From: Neorhizobium sp. NCHU2750
GTDB lineage: Bacteria > Pseudomonadota > Alphaproteobacteria > Rhizobiales > Rhizobiaceae
Reading direction: 5' to 3'
Assembly: GCF_003597675.1 (NCBI RefSeq)
Contig: NZ_CP030829.1
Location: 186,001-250,000 of the forward strand
Length of the DNA: 64,000 nucleotides
Below the pieces are notes generated by a model. The model was not told where the DNA came from and made no database searches. It saw nothing but the letters and a program-made list of their open reading frames with translations. The position numbers were made by a program, and so were the translations under genes. Of this stretch, positions 10,015 through 19,414 are shown one piece after another; positions within the stretch are counted from its first letter, which is position 1; each line of letters starts with the position of its first letter.

Positions 10015-11589
10015 TCAAGACTTCTGGAACATGGCGAGCATGCGCCGTGTCACGAGAAAACCGCCGACGATGTTGATCGTCGCGACCAGAACCGACAGAG
10101 CGCCGAGGATGACGACCAGCCAGTTGCCCGAGCCGATCTGCAGCAGTGCACCGAGGATGACGATGCCGGAAATGGCGTTGGTGACGGCCATCAGCGGCGT
10201 ATGCAGCGAATGCGAGACGTTCCAGATGACCTGGAAGCCGATGAAACAGGAGAGCACGAAGACGACGAAATGGCTCATGAAGCTCGATGGCGCATAGGCG
10301 CCAACGACGAGCAAAAGCACGGTGGCGACGGCCAGAAGAATGGCCTGGTTCTTGGTCTGCGCCTTGAAGGCTGTGACTTCCTTCGCCCGCTTTTCCTCAG
10401 GCGTCAGCTCCCTGGCCTTCTCCTTCGGCTTCTGGGCGGCAATCGCCTGGATTTTTGGCGGCGGCGGCGGGAAGGTAATCTCGCCATCCTTGGTCACGGT
10501 CGCGCCGCGGATGACGTCGTCTTCCATGTTGTGGACGACAACACCGTCCTTTGCCGGCGTCAGGTCCGTCATCATGTGACGGATATTGGTCGAATAGAGC
10601 GTCGAGGACTGGGCGGCCATGCGGCTCGGGAAGTCGGTGTAACCGATAACGATGACGCCGTTCTCCGACACCACGCGTTCGTCGGCGACGGTGAGATCGC
10701 AATTGCCGCCGCGTTCGGCGGCAAGGTCGATGATGACCGAACCCGGCTTCATCAGGGCCACCATGTCGGCGGTCCAGAGCTTTGGTGCATCACGACCGGG
10801 GATCAGTGCCGTGGTGATGACGATATCGATCTGCGGCGCCAGTTCGCGGAATTTTTCCAGCTGCTTCTCGCGGAACTCGGGAGAGGAAGGAGCGGCATAG
10901 CCACCGGTGGCGGCGCCATCCTGCTGCTGTTCCTTGAAGTCGAGGAAGACGAATTCGGCGCCCATGGATTCGATCTGTTCGGCCACTTCCGGGCGAACGT
11001 CGAAGGCATAGGTGATGGCACCGAGCGAGGTGGCGGTGCCGATCGCGGCAAGGCCTGCAACGCCGGCACCGATGACCAGGACCTTGGCCGGCGGCACCTT
11101 GCCTGCAGCCGTGACCTGGCCGGTGAAGAAGCGGCCGAAATTGTTGCCGGCCTCGATGACGGCGCGGTAGCCGGCGATGTTGGCCATCGACGACAGCGCG
11201 TCCATCTTCTGGGCACGCGAGATGCGCGGCACCATGTCCATGGCGATGACATTGGCGCCCCTGGCCTTTGCTCGTTCCAGCAGGTCCTTGTTCTGCGCCG
11301 GGTAGAAGAAGGAAATCAGCGTCTTGCCGGGGCCGAGCTTGTCGACTTCGGCAACTTCCGGCGGCCGCACCTTGGCGATCACGTCGGAGCCTGCGATCAA
11401 CGCATCGGCGGTCTCGACCACCGTGACGCCTGCGGCACGATAGGCCTCATCGGCAAAGCCTGCCGCCTTGCCGGCTCCTGTCTCGATCAAACAGTCATAG
11501 CCAAGCTTCTGCAAGGCCAGAGCACTGTCCGGCGTCATCCCAACGCGTGCCTCGCGAGCCGCAAGCTCCTTCAATACTCCGATCTTCAT
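10015..11589 (-). CDS. pntA: NAD(P) transhydrogenase subunit alpha
   Basis: NAD(H)-binding subunit, 524 residues, in the undivided E. coli-like form: soluble domain (residues 1 to about 380) with the Rossmann motif VIGAGVAGLAAIGTA, then a Pro-rich linker (FPPPPPK) and about four C-terminal helices. Many alphaproteobacteria split this into PntAA and PntAB, so the fused form is worth noting. It follows the TRAP permease gene by only 31 bases on the same strand with no visible terminator between, which suggests co-transcription with the transporter. Confidence 0.95.
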   Translation of the reverse strand: MKIGVLKELAAREARVGMTPDSALALQKLGYDCLIETGAGKAAGFADEAYRAAGVTVVETADALIAGSDVIAKVRPPEVAEVDKLGPGKTLISFFYPAQNKDLLERAKARGANVIAMDMVPRISRAQKMDALSSMANIAGYRAVIEAGNNFGRFFTGQVTAAGKVPPAKVLVIGAGVAGLAAIGTATSLGAITYAFDVRPEVAEQIESMGAEFVFLDFKEQQQDGAATGGYAAPSSPEFREKQLEKFRELAPQIDIVITTALIPGRDAPKLWTADMVALMKPGSVIIDLAAERGGNCDLTVADERVVSENGVIVIGYTDFPSRMAAQSSTLYSTNIRHMMTDLTPAKDGVVVHNMEDDVIRGATVTKDGEITFPPPPPKIQAIAAQKPKEKARELTPEEKRAKEVTAFKAQTKNQAILLAVATVLLLVVGAYAPSSFMSHFVVFVLSCFIGFQVIWNVSHSLHTPLMAVTNAISGIVILGALLQIGSGNWLVVILGALSVLVATINIVGGFLVTRRMLAMFQKS

Positions 11590-11620
11590 CCAGTCATTAT
11601 CCGTTCTGCTAATTTCAAAC

Positions 11621-13480
11621 TCAGAGGAAGCCGATCGAGATCCATGGGATAAAGATGATCAGCAGGAGCGCGCAGAAGAGCGCCAGAAGGTGCGGCCAGA
11701 CCTTGCCGATGACATCGTCCGGAGAAACGCGGCCAATCGCACATGCAAGATAGAAGCCTACACCGAATGGCGGCGCGAACAGGCCAAAGCCCATCGCAAA
11801 GACCGCGACGATGGCATAATGCACTTCGTCAATCCCCAGCATTTTCGCGATAGGGAAAAGCAGCGGGCCGAAGAGAACGATGGCCGGCACCCCTTCCAGA
11901 ACACTGCCCAGGATGATGAAGCTGAGCGCCGAGATCAAAAGGAAGCTTATCTTGCCGCCCGGAACGCCCTGCATCAGCTCGACCAGATATTGCGAGAAAC
12001 CGGACTGGGTCAGTGCCCAACCCATGGCCGTTGCCGCACCGACGACGAGCAGGATCGAGCCCGAAAGCGAGGCGGCATCGACGAGCATGGGATAGAGCCT
12101 GCGCCACTCCATCTTGCGATAGAAGACGGCGCCGACGATCAGCGAATAGATGATGCCGATCGTTGCCACTTCGGTTGCCGTTGCAACGCCTTCAACGACG
12201 GCCGTGCGGATGACGATCGGCAGGCCAAGCCCCGGAATTGCAGCTACAAGCAGCTTGAGCTTGACCCTGTTGCCGACCTTGCGCGCCGTACTCATGTCTT
12301 CGCCGCGCGTCTGGATGAAGACCACGACGCAGAGTGCCAGCAAGCCGACAAAGGCGGGCAACAGGCCGGCGGTAAACAGTGCCGCGATGGAGACGCCCGT
12401 TACCGACCCCACGGTGATGAGCACGATCGACGGCGGAATGGTTTCCGACATGACGGCAGATGCTGAAAGCAGTGACACGAGATCGCTGTCGCGGTTACCG
12501 CGCTTCTTCATCTCCGGGAACAGGGCCGGTGCGACGGCCGCCATGTCGGCAGCCTTGGCACCGGAAATGCCGGAAACCAGATACACAGCGCCGAGCAGGA
12601 CATATTGCAGACCACCACGCAAATGGCCGATCAAAGAGACGAGGAAGTTGATCATCGCTTGTGCCAGACCGGCCATCTCGATGATCGCTCCGAGAAACAC
12701 GAACATCGGTACGGCGAGCAGGATGATGTGCGACATGCCTTCGCTCATACGGCCAGGCACGATAGAGAGCGGCACCCAGCTGGCAAAATTCAGGTAGGCG
12801 GCGGTTGCCAGCATGAAGGCGAACGCGATCGGCACGCCAAGAATAATCGACAGGAGTACGATACCAAGGAAGAAGATCAGCAGGCTGTAATTGCCGATCT
12901 CGTCAAACCACGGCGCAGCAAGCTGGAATATGCCGAAGACGATTGCGAGGAAAACAAGGCTCGCCAGCATATGGAGAGGCTTGCTGGACCGCAGCATCCT
13001 GTCGAGTGCAGTCAGGAACATCAGCACGACACCAACCAGCATCGCCGCCTCGCGCCATGCCTCGCTGATCTGCAGTACCGGCGTGACGCTGATGATGCGC
13101 TCTTCGACATGTTGCCATGACGGCACGACCAGAAGCAGCAGCAGCGCGGTGACGATCATCATGGCAAGAGCGTTGACACGCACCTGCCAAGCCGGCGAAA
13201 ATTGCATCACGAAGGCCGTCAGGCGCATATGCTGGCCGCGACGCAACGCGACGACAGAGCCCAGCATCGACAACCAGACGAAGATGATGGTCGCAACTTC
13301 GTCGGACCAGACGAGAGGAGCATGGAGCGCGTATCGTGCGGTCGTCGCCCAACCGAGTAGGATTACTTCCGCCAGGACAAGCGCAGCCGCGCAGGCTTCG
13401 ATCGCGTGACCAAGCAACCTGTCGATACGTTGAAGCACTCCGCCCGAAGCAAGAGGCTGTGGGTTGACCGTAATGTCCAT
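11621..13480 (-). CDS. TRAP transporter, fused DctQ-DctM permease
   Basis: Membrane component of a tripartite ATP-independent periplasmic transporter. 619 residues: a DctQ-like four-helix small subunit (about 1-170) fused to a DctM-like large permease (about 190-619) with features such as GVPIAFAFML, SGISGAKAADMAAVAP and SETIPPS. The ATG at 13480 begins MDITVNPQPL; a longer in-frame reading to 13603 runs through the intercistronic hairpin and is rejected. With the DctP protein it probably imports a uronate or related sugar acid, judged from the uxu genes nearby and the shared operator. Confidence 0.92.
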   Translation of the reverse strand: MDITVNPQPLASGGVLQRIDRLLGHAIEACAAALVLAEVILLGWATTARYALHAPLVWSDEVATIIFVWLSMLGSVVALRRGQHMRLTAFVMQFSPAWQVRVNALAMMIVTALLLLLVVPSWQHVEERIISVTPVLQISEAWREAAMLVGVVLMFLTALDRMLRSSKPLHMLASLVFLAIVFGIFQLAAPWFDEIGNYSLLIFFLGIVLLSIILGVPIAFAFMLATAAYLNFASWVPLSIVPGRMSEGMSHIILLAVPMFVFLGAIIEMAGLAQAMINFLVSLIGHLRGGLQYVLLGAVYLVSGISGAKAADMAAVAPALFPEMKKRGNRDSDLVSLLSASAVMSETIPPSIVLITVGSVTGVSIAALFTAGLLPAFVGLLALCVVVFIQTRGEDMSTARKVGNRVKLKLLVAAIPGLGLPIVIRTAVVEGVATATEVATIGIIYSLIVGAVFYRKMEWRRLYPMLVDAASLSGSILLVVGAATAMGWALTQSGFSQYLVELMQGVPGGKISFLLISALSFIILGSVLEGVPAIVLFGPLLFPIAKMLGIDEVHYAIVAVFAMGFGLFAPPFGVGFYLACAIGRVSPDDVIGKVWPHLLALFCALLLIIFIPWISIGFL

Positions 13481-13578
13481 GATGTAGCTCCCAAACTTCG
13501 CCGGCCCGAATGGCGACGCTCGCTGGTCGACGGCAAATTCGCGATCGACCCGGTGTTCACATTGCTGCTTCTGGCAAA

Positions 13579-13609
13579 AGGCGCACGCGTTGCCTGAACG
13601 CATGCGCCT
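13579..13609 (-). terminator. Intercistronic hairpin between dctP and dctQM
   Basis: Imperfect stem of AGGCGC and CGCGTT paired with AACGC and GCGCCT, followed on the minus strand by TTTT. It is likely a partial terminator or RNA-end stabiliser that makes more binding protein than permease. Confidence 0.55.
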
Positions 13610-13624
13610 CTCTAGATTTCGGCG

Positions 13625-14632
13625 TTACAGTGTGCCGACATCCTTCTCCAGCAGGCCCCAGGCCTCGGCACCGAATGTTTCCTTCCACTTTGCGTAGAAA
13701 CCGGCCTTGGCGAGCACTTCGCGGAACGGAGCCGGGTCGACGGTGTTGAATTCTACGCCCTTGGCCTTGATCGTCTCCATCGCCTTTTCATTCAGCGACT
13801 TGACGTCTGCGCGCTCGTTGACCGCTGCCTTGGTGAACTCTTCCTCGATGATCGTCCGCGCATCTGCCGGAATGGCCTGCCAGCGCCGGCTGTTGCAGAA
13901 GATGTGGTGACCGTCCCAGATGTGACCGGTCATGGCGACGTATTTCTGCACCTCGTAGAGCTTGGAGCTCTCGATCAGCGCGAGCGGATTTTCCTGACCA
14001 TCGACGACATGGGTCTGCAAAGCCGCGTAGAGTTCGCCGAAGTTCAGCGGCGTCGGGGCAGCGCCCAGCGTCTGGAACAGCGTCACCCAAAGCTGGTTGC
14101 CCGGAACGCGGATCTTCAGGCCATTGAGATCCTGCGGACCGAGGATCGGCTTGGCACCGGTGGTGATGTTGCGATAGCCGTTGTCGAGCATTTTCGGGAA
14201 GACGAACAGGCCGGCGTCGAGAAACGCCTTGCGAACATAATCGCCGAGCTCGCCGTCCATGGCCTTCCAGATATGATCATAGGTCGGGAAGGCGAAGGCC
14301 ACCGCATTGATGCTGGCGACGGGTACGACCGTCTGGTTGACACCCGAGGTCGACATCAGGTCGAGCGCGCCGCCGCGAACCTGGGTGAACATATCGGCTT
14401 CGCCACCAAGCTGGCTGTTCGGATAGACCTGCAAGTCGACCGCGCCGTTGGACCGCTCGGCGATTGCCTTTGCGGCCTCGGTTATGCGGACGACACCCGG
14501 ATGGCTCGACGGAAAGGCGGTACCATATCTGAGCCTGACCTTCGGAGCTGCAGATGACAGGCCAGGCGCCGCGAGCAGGCCGGCAGTTGCGCCTAGTGCC
14601 AGACCACCGAATGTTCTGCGCGAAATTTTCAT
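13625..14632 (-). CDS. TRAP transporter substrate-binding protein (DctP family)
   Basis: Periplasmic binding protein of 335 residues. The N terminus MKISRRTFGGLALGA has a twin-arginine motif and a hydrophobic core ending near SSAAP, so export is probably by Tat. Typical DctP features follow: YPNSQLGGEADMF, NGLKIRVPGN with the carboxylate-binding Arg, and NFGELYAALQTHVVDGQENP. The ATG at 14632 is preceded by GGGAGGAATTC; a longer frame to 14716 lacks this. First gene of the TRAP-pnt unit. A hexuronate or aldonate is the likely ligand, inferred from context. Confidence 0.92.
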   Translation of the reverse strand: MKISRRTFGGLALGATAGLLAAPGLSSAAPKVRLRYGTAFPSSHPGVVRITEAAKAIAERSNGAVDLQVYPNSQLGGEADMFTQVRGGALDLMSTSGVNQTVVPVASINAVAFAFPTYDHIWKAMDGELGDYVRKAFLDAGLFVFPKMLDNGYRNITTGAKPILGPQDLNGLKIRVPGNQLWVTLFQTLGAAPTPLNFGELYAALQTHVVDGQENPLALIESSKLYEVQKYVAMTGHIWDGHHIFCNSRRWQAIPADARTIIEEEFTKAAVNERADVKSLNEKAMETIKAKGVEFNTVDPAPFREVLAKAGFYAKWKETFGAEAWGLLEKDVGTL

Positions 14633-14953
14633 GAATTCCTCCCTTTGGAATGATGGCGATATTGAAAGCGACTTCGACGGGTCACGGCCAGAACCGGACG
14701 GGTCTCCGGAGTTCAACAGTCAGTCGTATTGTTGGGGTTCAATCGAACGTTCAATGCTGAAGCCGCGCCATGTCGCCGGACGATCCTTGTGCATTTTCAG
14801 CCCCAGCAACAAGTCTCCAGGGCAAGCATGCATCACGAACGCCAAACTGGCTTTCCCTGCCCATTGCAACCGACCTCCACGGCACCTCGATTGCAATCTC
14901 CGTAATGCTACCATGGTAGAATGTCAACACCATGGTACATTACGCAAGTATGA
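14633..14953. other. Leader and promoter region of the TRAP operon
   Basis: No gene seen. The left part would be a leader of roughly 260 bases before dctP; the right end holds the promoter with two CCATGGTA operators. A direct repeat ATTGCAA occurs at 14863 and 14890. No known riboswitch fold was recognised. Confidence 0.5.
14909..14938 (-). promoter_or_regulatory. dctP promoter with two GntR operators
   Basis: On the minus strand a consensus -35 TTGACA (14922-14927) is followed five bases later by CCATGG inside the palindrome TACCATGGTA (14909-14918), within the -35/-10 spacer. A second near-copy CACCATGGTA (14929-14937) lies just upstream of the -35. The -10 is poorly defined. Binding by the neighbouring GntR protein is inferred. 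Confidence 0.6.
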
Positions 14954-15697
14954 TCAGCGCTCCAGCAAGTCCCTGCGCTGTTCGCTCAATTTCTGCGCCG
15001 TGCGCAGAACCTCCTTTAGATGAGCGGCCATTGCTGCACCGGCGCGGTCTGCATCACCAGCCTCCACCGCGTCGACAATTGCCCGATGCTGTGCAAGGAG
15101 AACGCGAAGATGACTGAGATCCGGGAGGCTCAAATAACGCACCCGATCCATCTGAAGCTTGACCGCTTGAATGACCCGCCAGCTTTTGGATAGGCCGGCC
15201 TCTTCGCAGAAACTTCTGTGGAAAGCTTCATCGAGATCGAGAAAAACCTCCAGCGCCTCAGCGTTTACAGCCTTTTCCTGATCGTAGAGATTGCTCTTGA
15301 TCTCTGTGAGAAATTGCCTCGAACAGCCCGCCGACAGTCGCCGCGCCACCGCAACCTCAAGCGATTCCCTTATAAACTGGGCCTCCTCGACATCGCGCAG
15401 GCGAATGGGCGCAACAAAACTTCCCCGTTGCGGGAAGATGTCGATCAGCCCCTCGTCGGCAAGCCGAATGAGCGCCTCGCGCACAGGGGTCCTGCTGACA
15501 CCCAGCTGCAAGGAGAGCTCTTTCTCGCTCAGCGCTTCTGATGGCATCATGGACAGGGTCGTGATAGCTCGACGCAACCTTTCGTAAACCTGGGCTGCGA
15601 TGGGCTGGCGCGGGTTGATCATCTGAAGCGGAGGCTGCGCCGGTCCCGGAGCAACCGACATATCGTCTGCCATTTGAATGGGTCGTCTTTCCGTCAT
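14954..15697 (-). CDS. GntR-family (FCD domain) regulator of the uronate module
   Basis: 247-residue transcription factor. The winged helix near residues 35-85 contains LGVSRTPVREAL. The C-terminal FCD ligand domain has the conserved acidic/His positions in DLDEAFHRSFC, LLAQHRAIVDAV and AAHLKEVL that bind metal and small acids. The ATG at 15697 is taken; an in-frame ATG at 15730 is possible, while the much longer frame to 16036 runs into the next promoter. The gene sits between two promoters with identical CCATGGTA operators and ends just before the TRAP promoter. By analogy with ExuR/UxuR it probably represses uptake and breakdown until a uronate intermediate binds. Confidence 0.9.
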   Translation of the reverse strand: MTERRPIQMADDMSVAPGPAQPPLQMINPRQPIAAQVYERLRRAITTLSMMPSEALSEKELSLQLGVSRTPVREALIRLADEGLIDIFPQRGSFVAPIRLRDVEEAQFIRESLEVAVARRLSAGCSRQFLTEIKSNLYDQEKAVNAEALEVFLDLDEAFHRSFCEEAGLSKSWRVIQAVKLQMDRVRYLSLPDLSHLRVLLAQHRAIVDAVEAGDADRAGAAMAAHLKEVLRTAQKLSEQRRDLLER

Positions 15698-15771
15698 GGC
15701 CCCTCCACTTCGCCTTCCCTGTCTTGTCATATCTGGATGACACATATTTCGACGATAATCTATAAGCCGGA

Positions 15772-15797
15772 TTGACACACTGCCATGGTAGTATTTA
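15772..15797 (+). promoter_or_regulatory. Promoter of the ABC-uxu operon with embedded operator
   Basis: TTGACA (15772-15777), then five bases, then CCATGGTAG: the same arrangement as at the TRAP promoter. An AT-rich TATTTATC follows as a probable -10. It fires toward the ABC binding-protein gene at 15909. Confidence 0.6.
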
Positions 15798-15908
15798 TCT
15801 GATGTCCACGCACGGAGGATGGAGAGGGCTGCAGTCAACCTAGGTAGGAGGCAGTGTCCGGCCGGCGCAGACAGCGATTTGATCTGATTCAAGGAGGATT
15901 TAAGAATC

Positions 15909-16985
15909 ATGAGATCCAGAGCTTTCAAAACACTCACCTTGTCGCTGATGGCCGGCGTGATGCTGGCAAGTGCAGCCGCCGCGCAGGAAGGCGTCGCCAC
16001 CGGCGATACGAGCAGTAAGAAAATCGCCTTCAGCAATTCCTATGCCGGCAATTCATTTCGCCAGGTGATGATCAAGAGCTTCGAGTCGATGGGCGCGAAG
16101 GCAAAGGCCGACAAGATGATCGGCGACACCGCCGTCGTAAGTTCCAACAATTCGGTGACCGAGCAGGCGTCGCAGATCCAGAACCTCATCCTGCAGGGAT
16201 ATGACGCCATCATCGTTCTGGCCGGTTCGGATACGGCACTGAACGGCGCGATCAAGGACGCCTGTGATGCCGGAATCGTGGTCGTGGCCTTTGCCAGCGG
16301 CGTCACCGAACCCTGCGCCTATGTCGTCGACTACAATCTCGATTCTTATGCCAAGGCGGAACTTGACTACATTTCCAGCAAGCTGGGCGACAAGCCGGCC
16401 AACATCCTGGAAATCCGCGGCATGGCCGGCGACGGCTTCGACAAGCGCCTGAACGAGGGCGTCAAGAAGGCTTTCGCCGCGCACCCGAACTACAAGAAGG
16501 TCGGTGAAGTTTATGGCCAGTGGACGGCCACGGTAGCCCAGAAGGAAGTGTCCGGCGTGCTGCCATCGCTGCCGCAGGTCGATGGCGTGCTCACGCAGGG
16601 CGGTGACGGATATGGTGCGGCCCAAGCCTTCAAGGCCGCCGGTCGCAAGCTGCCGATCATCATCATGGGCAACAGGCAGGATGAGCTTGCTCTTTGGAAG
16701 CAGGAGCACGACGCCAACGGCTACGAGACGTTTTCGCTTGGCGCCACACCTTCGGTATCCCAGGTCGCCTTCTGGGTGGCACAACAGATCCTGGCTGGCA
16801 AGAAAGTGCCTAAATTCGTCGAGGTGCCCCTCCTGCAGATCCAGCAGTCCGACCTTGATGCCTGGTTGAAGACGGTTCCGGACGGCGGCGTTGTCAATGC
16901 AGACTATCCTCAGGATCTCGTCGCCAAGATAATTGACGCGAACGTCAAGAAGGAGCCATTGCCCATGGTTCCGGCTCCCAAGTAA
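15909..16985 (+). CDS. Sugar ABC transporter substrate-binding protein (type 1 fold)
   Basis: 358-residue periplasmic protein. It begins with a Sec signal peptide (hydrophobic core, then ASAAAAQ cleavage region near 26) and has the ribose/galactose-binding-protein layout: a first lobe with KIAFSNSYAGNSFRQ, the hinge region AIIVLAGSDTALN, and a second lobe. It feeds the RbsA-type ATPase and two permeases that follow. A strong AAGGAGG precedes the ATG. The substrate is not visible from sequence; the downstream uxuAB genes suggest a uronate, aldonate or a uronate-containing sugar. Confidence 0.92.
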   Translation: MRSRAFKTLTLSLMAGVMLASAAAAQEGVATGDTSSKKIAFSNSYAGNSFRQVMIKSFESMGAKAKADKMIGDTAVVSSNNSVTEQASQIQNLILQGYDAIIVLAGSDTALNGAIKDACDAGIVVVAFASGVTEPCAYVVDYNLDSYAKAELDYISSKLGDKPANILEIRGMAGDGFDKRLNEGVKKAFAAHPNYKKVGEVYGQWTATVAQKEVSGVLPSLPQVDGVLTQGGDGYGAAQAFKAAGRKLPIIIMGNRQDELALWKQEHDANGYETFSLGATPSVSQVAFWVAQQILAGKKVPKFVEVPLLQIQQSDLDAWLKTVPDGGVVNADYPQDLVAKIIDANVKKEPLPMVPAPK

Positions 16986-16995
16986 GGGGGCCATC

Positions 16996-18456
16996 ATGCT
17001 GTCCTCCCAAGCAGCCTCCAGCGCCGCCACGGGCCTCCTTGTCGAGGCCCGTGGACTGCGCAAGAGCTTCGGCGCGGTCCATGCGCTCGTCGGAGTCGAC
17101 TTCAAGCTGGCTTCCGGCGAAGTACTCGGACTTGTTGGCCACAATGGCGCCGGCAAATCGACGCTCATGAACGTCCTTTCCGGTGCCATCCAGAGAACCG
17201 AAGGCACCTTTATCTACAATGGCCAGGACGTTGACCGATGGGGTACCGCGGAAGCTCAGGCGAATGGCCTGCGCTGCGTATTTCAGGAGCTTTCGCTTTG
17301 CGCCAATCTTTCGGCGGCGGAAAACACGCGAATTATCCATCGCAGCCTGCGTGGCTTCGGATGGCGACGCAGGGCGCGCACGCTGATAAACCAGGCTCTG
17401 GATGACGTATTCCCTGGTCACGGAATTGATGCCGATGCAAAAATCGCCGATCTGTCGATCGGTGAGCGGCAGATGGTCGAAATCGCCCGCGCGTTCACCG
17501 AAACCGATGGCAAGGTCCGCTGCGTCATCCTCGACGAGCCGACATCAGCGCTCGGTCATGAACCGACGGAACAACTACTTGCCTACATCCGCACGGCATC
17601 CAAACGCGGTATCGCCTGCATTCTGATCACGCATCGGCTGAATGAAATTCTCGCCGTCTGCGACCGCATCGTGGTGATGATGGATGGAGCGATCGTGGGA
17701 GACCACCCTGCCGCCGGACTGACGCGCTCAGATCTGGTCGGCATGATGGGGAATATCGAAACACCCGGTGAACACAGGGCGGTTGTCGAGCGCCGAGGCA
17801 CACAAGACCTTGTCGTCGACCATCAAGGCATTGACGGTGCCGACTACCCAATACGTGCGGCAGCCGGAGAGATCATTGGCTTTGCCGGGCTTGACGGGCA
17901 CGGGCAGCGCGAACGGCTGCGAGCCATCTATGCCGCAACCCGAAAGGTGCCTGTTGCGTTTGTGGCGGGTGATCGTGGGGTAGAGGGCGTCATGCCGCTC
18001 TGGTCGATCGCTGACAATCTGACGATCCGTAGCCTCAACGCTCTTCAAAAGGGTGGCATCGTTTCGCTTTCGGCAGCCCGATCGTTGGCGGAAACATGGT
18101 CGAAACGCCTGAAGGTGAAGGCACCCTCGATCGACACGCCGATCCTGGCGCTCAGCGGTGGCAACCAGCAGAAGGTATTGTTTGCCCGCGCGCTCGCCTC
18201 CGATGGCGAAGTTATTCTGCTCGATGATCCGATGCGAGGCGTCGATGTCGGAACCAAGCAGGAAGTGTACCAGCTTATCCGCGCGGAGGCCGATCGAGGC
18301 AGGATATTCATCTGGTACACGACGGAGTTCGAGGAACTGAAGAACTGTGATCGGCTCTACGTCTTCCGAGAAGGACGTGCTGTCGCCGAAGTGGCGGGCC
18401 AAGACATCGATCACAACCGTATCCTGGAAGCTTCGTTTGGAGGCGCCAATGGCTGA
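16996..18456 (+). CDS. Sugar ABC transporter ATP-binding protein (RbsA/MglA type)
   Basis: 486 residues with two ATPase modules. The first has Walker A GHNGAGKST (about 50-58), signature LSIGERQMVEIARAF and Walker B ILDEPTSAL. The second lacks a normal Walker A (GLDGHGQRE in its place) but keeps LSGGNQQK and LLDDPMRGVD, as is usual in carbohydrate-uptake-2 family ATPases. The ATG at 16996 is used; the longer frame from 16933 overlaps the upstream gene. The 3' end overlaps the next permease by eight bases. Confidence 0.94.
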   Translation: MLSSQAASSAATGLLVEARGLRKSFGAVHALVGVDFKLASGEVLGLVGHNGAGKSTLMNVLSGAIQRTEGTFIYNGQDVDRWGTAEAQANGLRCVFQELSLCANLSAAENTRIIHRSLRGFGWRRRARTLINQALDDVFPGHGIDADAKIADLSIGERQMVEIARAFTETDGKVRCVILDEPTSALGHEPTEQLLAYIRTASKRGIACILITHRLNEILAVCDRIVVMMDGAIVGDHPAAGLTRSDLVGMMGNIETPGEHRAVVERRGTQDLVVDHQGIDGADYPIRAAAGEIIGFAGLDGHGQRERLRAIYAATRKVPVAFVAGDRGVEGVMPLWSIADNLTIRSLNALQKGGIVSLSAARSLAETWSKRLKVKAPSIDTPILALSGGNQQKVLFARALASDGEVILLDDPMRGVDVGTKQEVYQLIRAEADRGRIFIWYTTEFEELKNCDRLYVFREGRAVAEVAGQDIDHNRILEASFGGANG

Positions 18457-19414
18457 CACCCTCATTGCTCGACAGAACCAGGGCCTCGGCAAACGGCTCG
18501 CCCCAACATTGCAGCTCGGCCTCCCGGCTATCGCGCTCGTCGCCATGCTGGCCGTGATCTTCTGGATCAGACCCGCCGCAATGAGCTATTTCGGCTTCAC
18601 GCTACTTTTCAAGCTGGCCGTGCCGGTGATGTTTGCATCGTTGGCGCAGATGCTCGTCATTATGCTTGGCGACATCGACCTGTCGGTCGGCTCCTTCGTC
18701 GGTTTCATAACCTGCGTGACGGCCCTCTATCTCGATAGTTCGCCGATGCTGGCGGTAGCGATCTACGCTCTCAGCATTCTTGTCTATGCTGCGGTCGGGT
18801 TGCTGATCCATATCCGGCAACTGCCATCGATTATCGTCACGCTCGGCATGTCGTTCATCTGGCTGGGCGTCGCGATCATCCTCCTCCCTGCGCCAGGTGG
18901 CGCAGCACCCTCGTGGCTTTCAGGCTTCATGGGCTGGCGCCCGCCGCTGTTGCCCCTCCCGATCCTGCTTTCCATTGTCGCAGCACTGATCGGCCATTTC
19001 GTGATCAGCCGTTCGTCCTTTGGCGCCGTCCTGCGTGGTGCAGGGGGCAATCCTCGTGCCATCGAACGTGCTGGATGGTCGGTAACGTTGATACGTGCTG
19101 CAATTTACGCCGCAGCCGGTGCTCTCGGTGTTATCGCCGGCTTGACCCTGACGGGCCTGACGACCTCGGGCGATCCCAATGTCGCTCCAGCCTATACCTT
19201 GCTCGGCGTGGGCGCCGTCATTCTCGGCGGTGGCGCGTTTACCGGCGGTATTGTCTCGCCAATCGGTACGGTGATTGGCGCACTCACACTCGCGCTTGCC
19301 GGATCGCTTCTCAGCTTCCTGCAAGTACCTCCGACCTGGCAGATCGGCGCCCAGGGCGGCATTCTTTTCCTTGTTCTGGCCGGCCGGATCCTGCTTGCGG
19401 AGAAGACATCATGA
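18449..19414 (+). CDS. Sugar ABC transporter permease 1 (RbsC-like)
   Basis: 321-residue inner-membrane protein with about eight hydrophobic helices and the family signature region MLVIMLGDIDLSVGSFVG and GVGAVILGGGAFTGG. Starts inside the end of the ATPase gene and overlaps the second permease by four bases (ATGA). Together the two permeases would form a heterodimeric channel. Confidence 0.93.
   Translation: MADTLIARQNQGLGKRLAPTLQLGLPAIALVAMLAVIFWIRPAAMSYFGFTLLFKLAVPVMFASLAQMLVIMLGDIDLSVGSFVGFITCVTALYLDSSPMLAVAIYALSILVYAAVGLLIHIRQLPSIIVTLGMSFIWLGVAIILLPAPGGAAPSWLSGFMGWRPPLLPLPILLSIVAALIGHFVISRSSFGAVLRGAGGNPRAIERAGWSVTLIRAAIYAAAGALGVIAGLTLTGLTTSGDPNVAPAYTLLGVGAVILGGGAFTGGIVSPIGTVIGALTLALAGSLLSFLQVPPTWQIGAQGGILFLVLAGRILLAEKTS

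Noticed and set aside
15802..15860. Tiny frame in the leader of the ABC-uxu operon starting at the ATG after GGAGG
   Set aside because: Fewer than 20 codons, and its ATG lies too close to the GGAGG; no reason to call it translated.
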